From Oscillospiraceae bacterium (GTDB taxonomy: Bacteria > Bacillota > Clostridia > Oscillospirales > Acutalibacteraceae): 5,656 nt of DNA. The DNA lies in assembly GCA_031283835.1 (NCBI GenBank), contig JAITBA010000142.1:1-5656 (forward strand), in the 5' to 3' direction. A program made the position numbers and the translations under genes. The notes under the pieces are model-generated. The model saw only the letters and a list, made by a program, of their open reading frames with translations, did no database searches and had not been told where the DNA came from. Of this stretch, positions 5,230 to 5,656 are shown in pieces; the stretch's first letter is position 1, and the number at the start of each line of letters is the position of its first letter.

Positions 5230-5656
5230 ATGAAAAGACGCATGCGCTTGAAGGCCGTTGTTGCGGCGCTGCTGGCGGCGGCGCTGGCAGTTTCGCTCAC
5301 CGGCTGCTCGTGGTTTGACGAAGAGACTGTGGAGGAGAAAAAATTTGTTGTGCTAACGCCGCTGCCCAAAAACGCGGCGTCGGCGCAGGCCTATGTTGAA
5401 GGCACGCTGCTGCGCGGCGCGGCGCAGGCCAAAAGCGTGAACATCGAAACCAGCTATGCCATTAGCGACGTGCGCACACAAAACAAGACGCTCAACGCGG
5501 TGGCAAAGACGGTGCAAAACGCTGTGGTTGCGTTTTTGCACAACAAACAAGAAAACGCCGTGCCAACGCCCAAAAACGCGCCCGCGCTGTTTGGCGCGCT
5601 GGCGGACGATGTGCTCACCATTGCGGTGCGGGATGTGCTGGAACTGCAGCTGGCGG
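5230..5656 (+). CDS. Lipoprotein of unknown function, 3'-truncated by window edge
   Basis: The visible 142 codons begin MKRRMRLKA, followed by an Ala/Leu-rich hydrophobic core (about 9-22) and a lipobox LTGC (23-26), so signal peptidase II should cleave before Cys26 and the mature protein should be lipid-anchored on the outer face of the membrane. Behind it comes a short acidic stretch (WFDEETVEE) and then a mixed alpha/beta-looking region with many Ala, Asn and Val residues, for example VVLTPLPKNAASAQAYVEG and NAVAKTVQNAVVAFLHNK. I do not recognise a family: no solute-binding or enzyme motif is evident. The frame stays open to the end of the window, so the protein is longer than seen. The strong ribosome binding site and close spacing link it to the upstream M28 membrane peptidase. 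The lipoprotein nature is secure; the function is not. Confidence 0.88.
   Translation, partial: MKRRMRLKAVVAALLAAALAVSLTGCSWFDEETVEEKKFVVLTPLPKNAASAQAYVEGTLLRGAAQAKSVNIETSYAISDVRTQNKTLNAVAKTVQNAVVAFLHNKQENAVPTPKNAPALFGALADDVLTIAVRDVLELQLA

Noticed and set aside
3675..5369. Very long open frame (564 codons) on the minus strand opposite the M28 gene
   Set aside because: It is rich in Arg, His and Gln, has no recognisable motif, and lies opposite a gene with five intact metal ligands and a good ribosome binding site. High-GC codon bias readily leaves the opposite frame open.

Overview
The window looks like chromosomal DNA from a GC-rich, Gram-positive-type bacterium, most likely a Clostridia/Oscillospirales-like Bacillota. 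The pointers are strong AGGAG-type ribosome binding sites, a membrane-anchored VanY-type carboxypeptidase with a Thr-rich linker, a phosphodiester glycosidase-domain protein, and a lipoprotein with a classical LTGC lipobox. TGA is used as a stop (gene 1, prfB, the M28 gene), so the genetic code looks standard. The taxonomic placement is inference from style, not from a marker gene comparison.

Layout: (1) 2-820 (+), the 3' part of a NAGPA/phosphodiester-glycosidase-type protein whose N-terminus lies outside the window. (2) 902-2014 (+), prfB, peptide chain release factor 2, complete and without the usual programmed frameshift. (3) 2108-2662 (+), a short monotopic phosphoglycosyl transferase (bacterial sugar transferase). 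(4) 2663-2762, a convergent intergenic gap with a probable bidirectional terminator and a triple ATTTTGC repeat. (5) 2763-3635 (-), a VanY/M15B-type D,D-carboxypeptidase with its own near-consensus promoter. (6) 3636-3863, an AT-rich divergent control region in which a 72-bp promoter-plus-Shine-Dalgarno segment is tandemly duplicated. (7) 3864-5171 (+), an M28-type zinc peptidase with four transmembrane helices, two of them inserted inside the catalytic domain. (8) 5230-5656 (+), the start of a lipoprotein of unknown function, cut by the window end.

The left half groups translation termination with envelope-related genes. The right half is a divergent pair made up of a cell-wall carboxypeptidase on one side and a membrane peptidase plus lipoprotein on the other. 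A shared envelope theme (wall trimming, glycan priming, membrane peptidase, lipoprotein) is visible, but no single pathway can be proven from this sequence. No CRISPR array, insertion sequence, rRNA or tRNA was seen. The most unusual items are the duplicated promoter/leader upstream of the M28 gene, the M28 domain interrupted by a membrane hairpin, the frameshift-free prfB, and the altered signature residues in the glycosidase-type protein. None of these amounts to a clearly new system on sequence reading alone.
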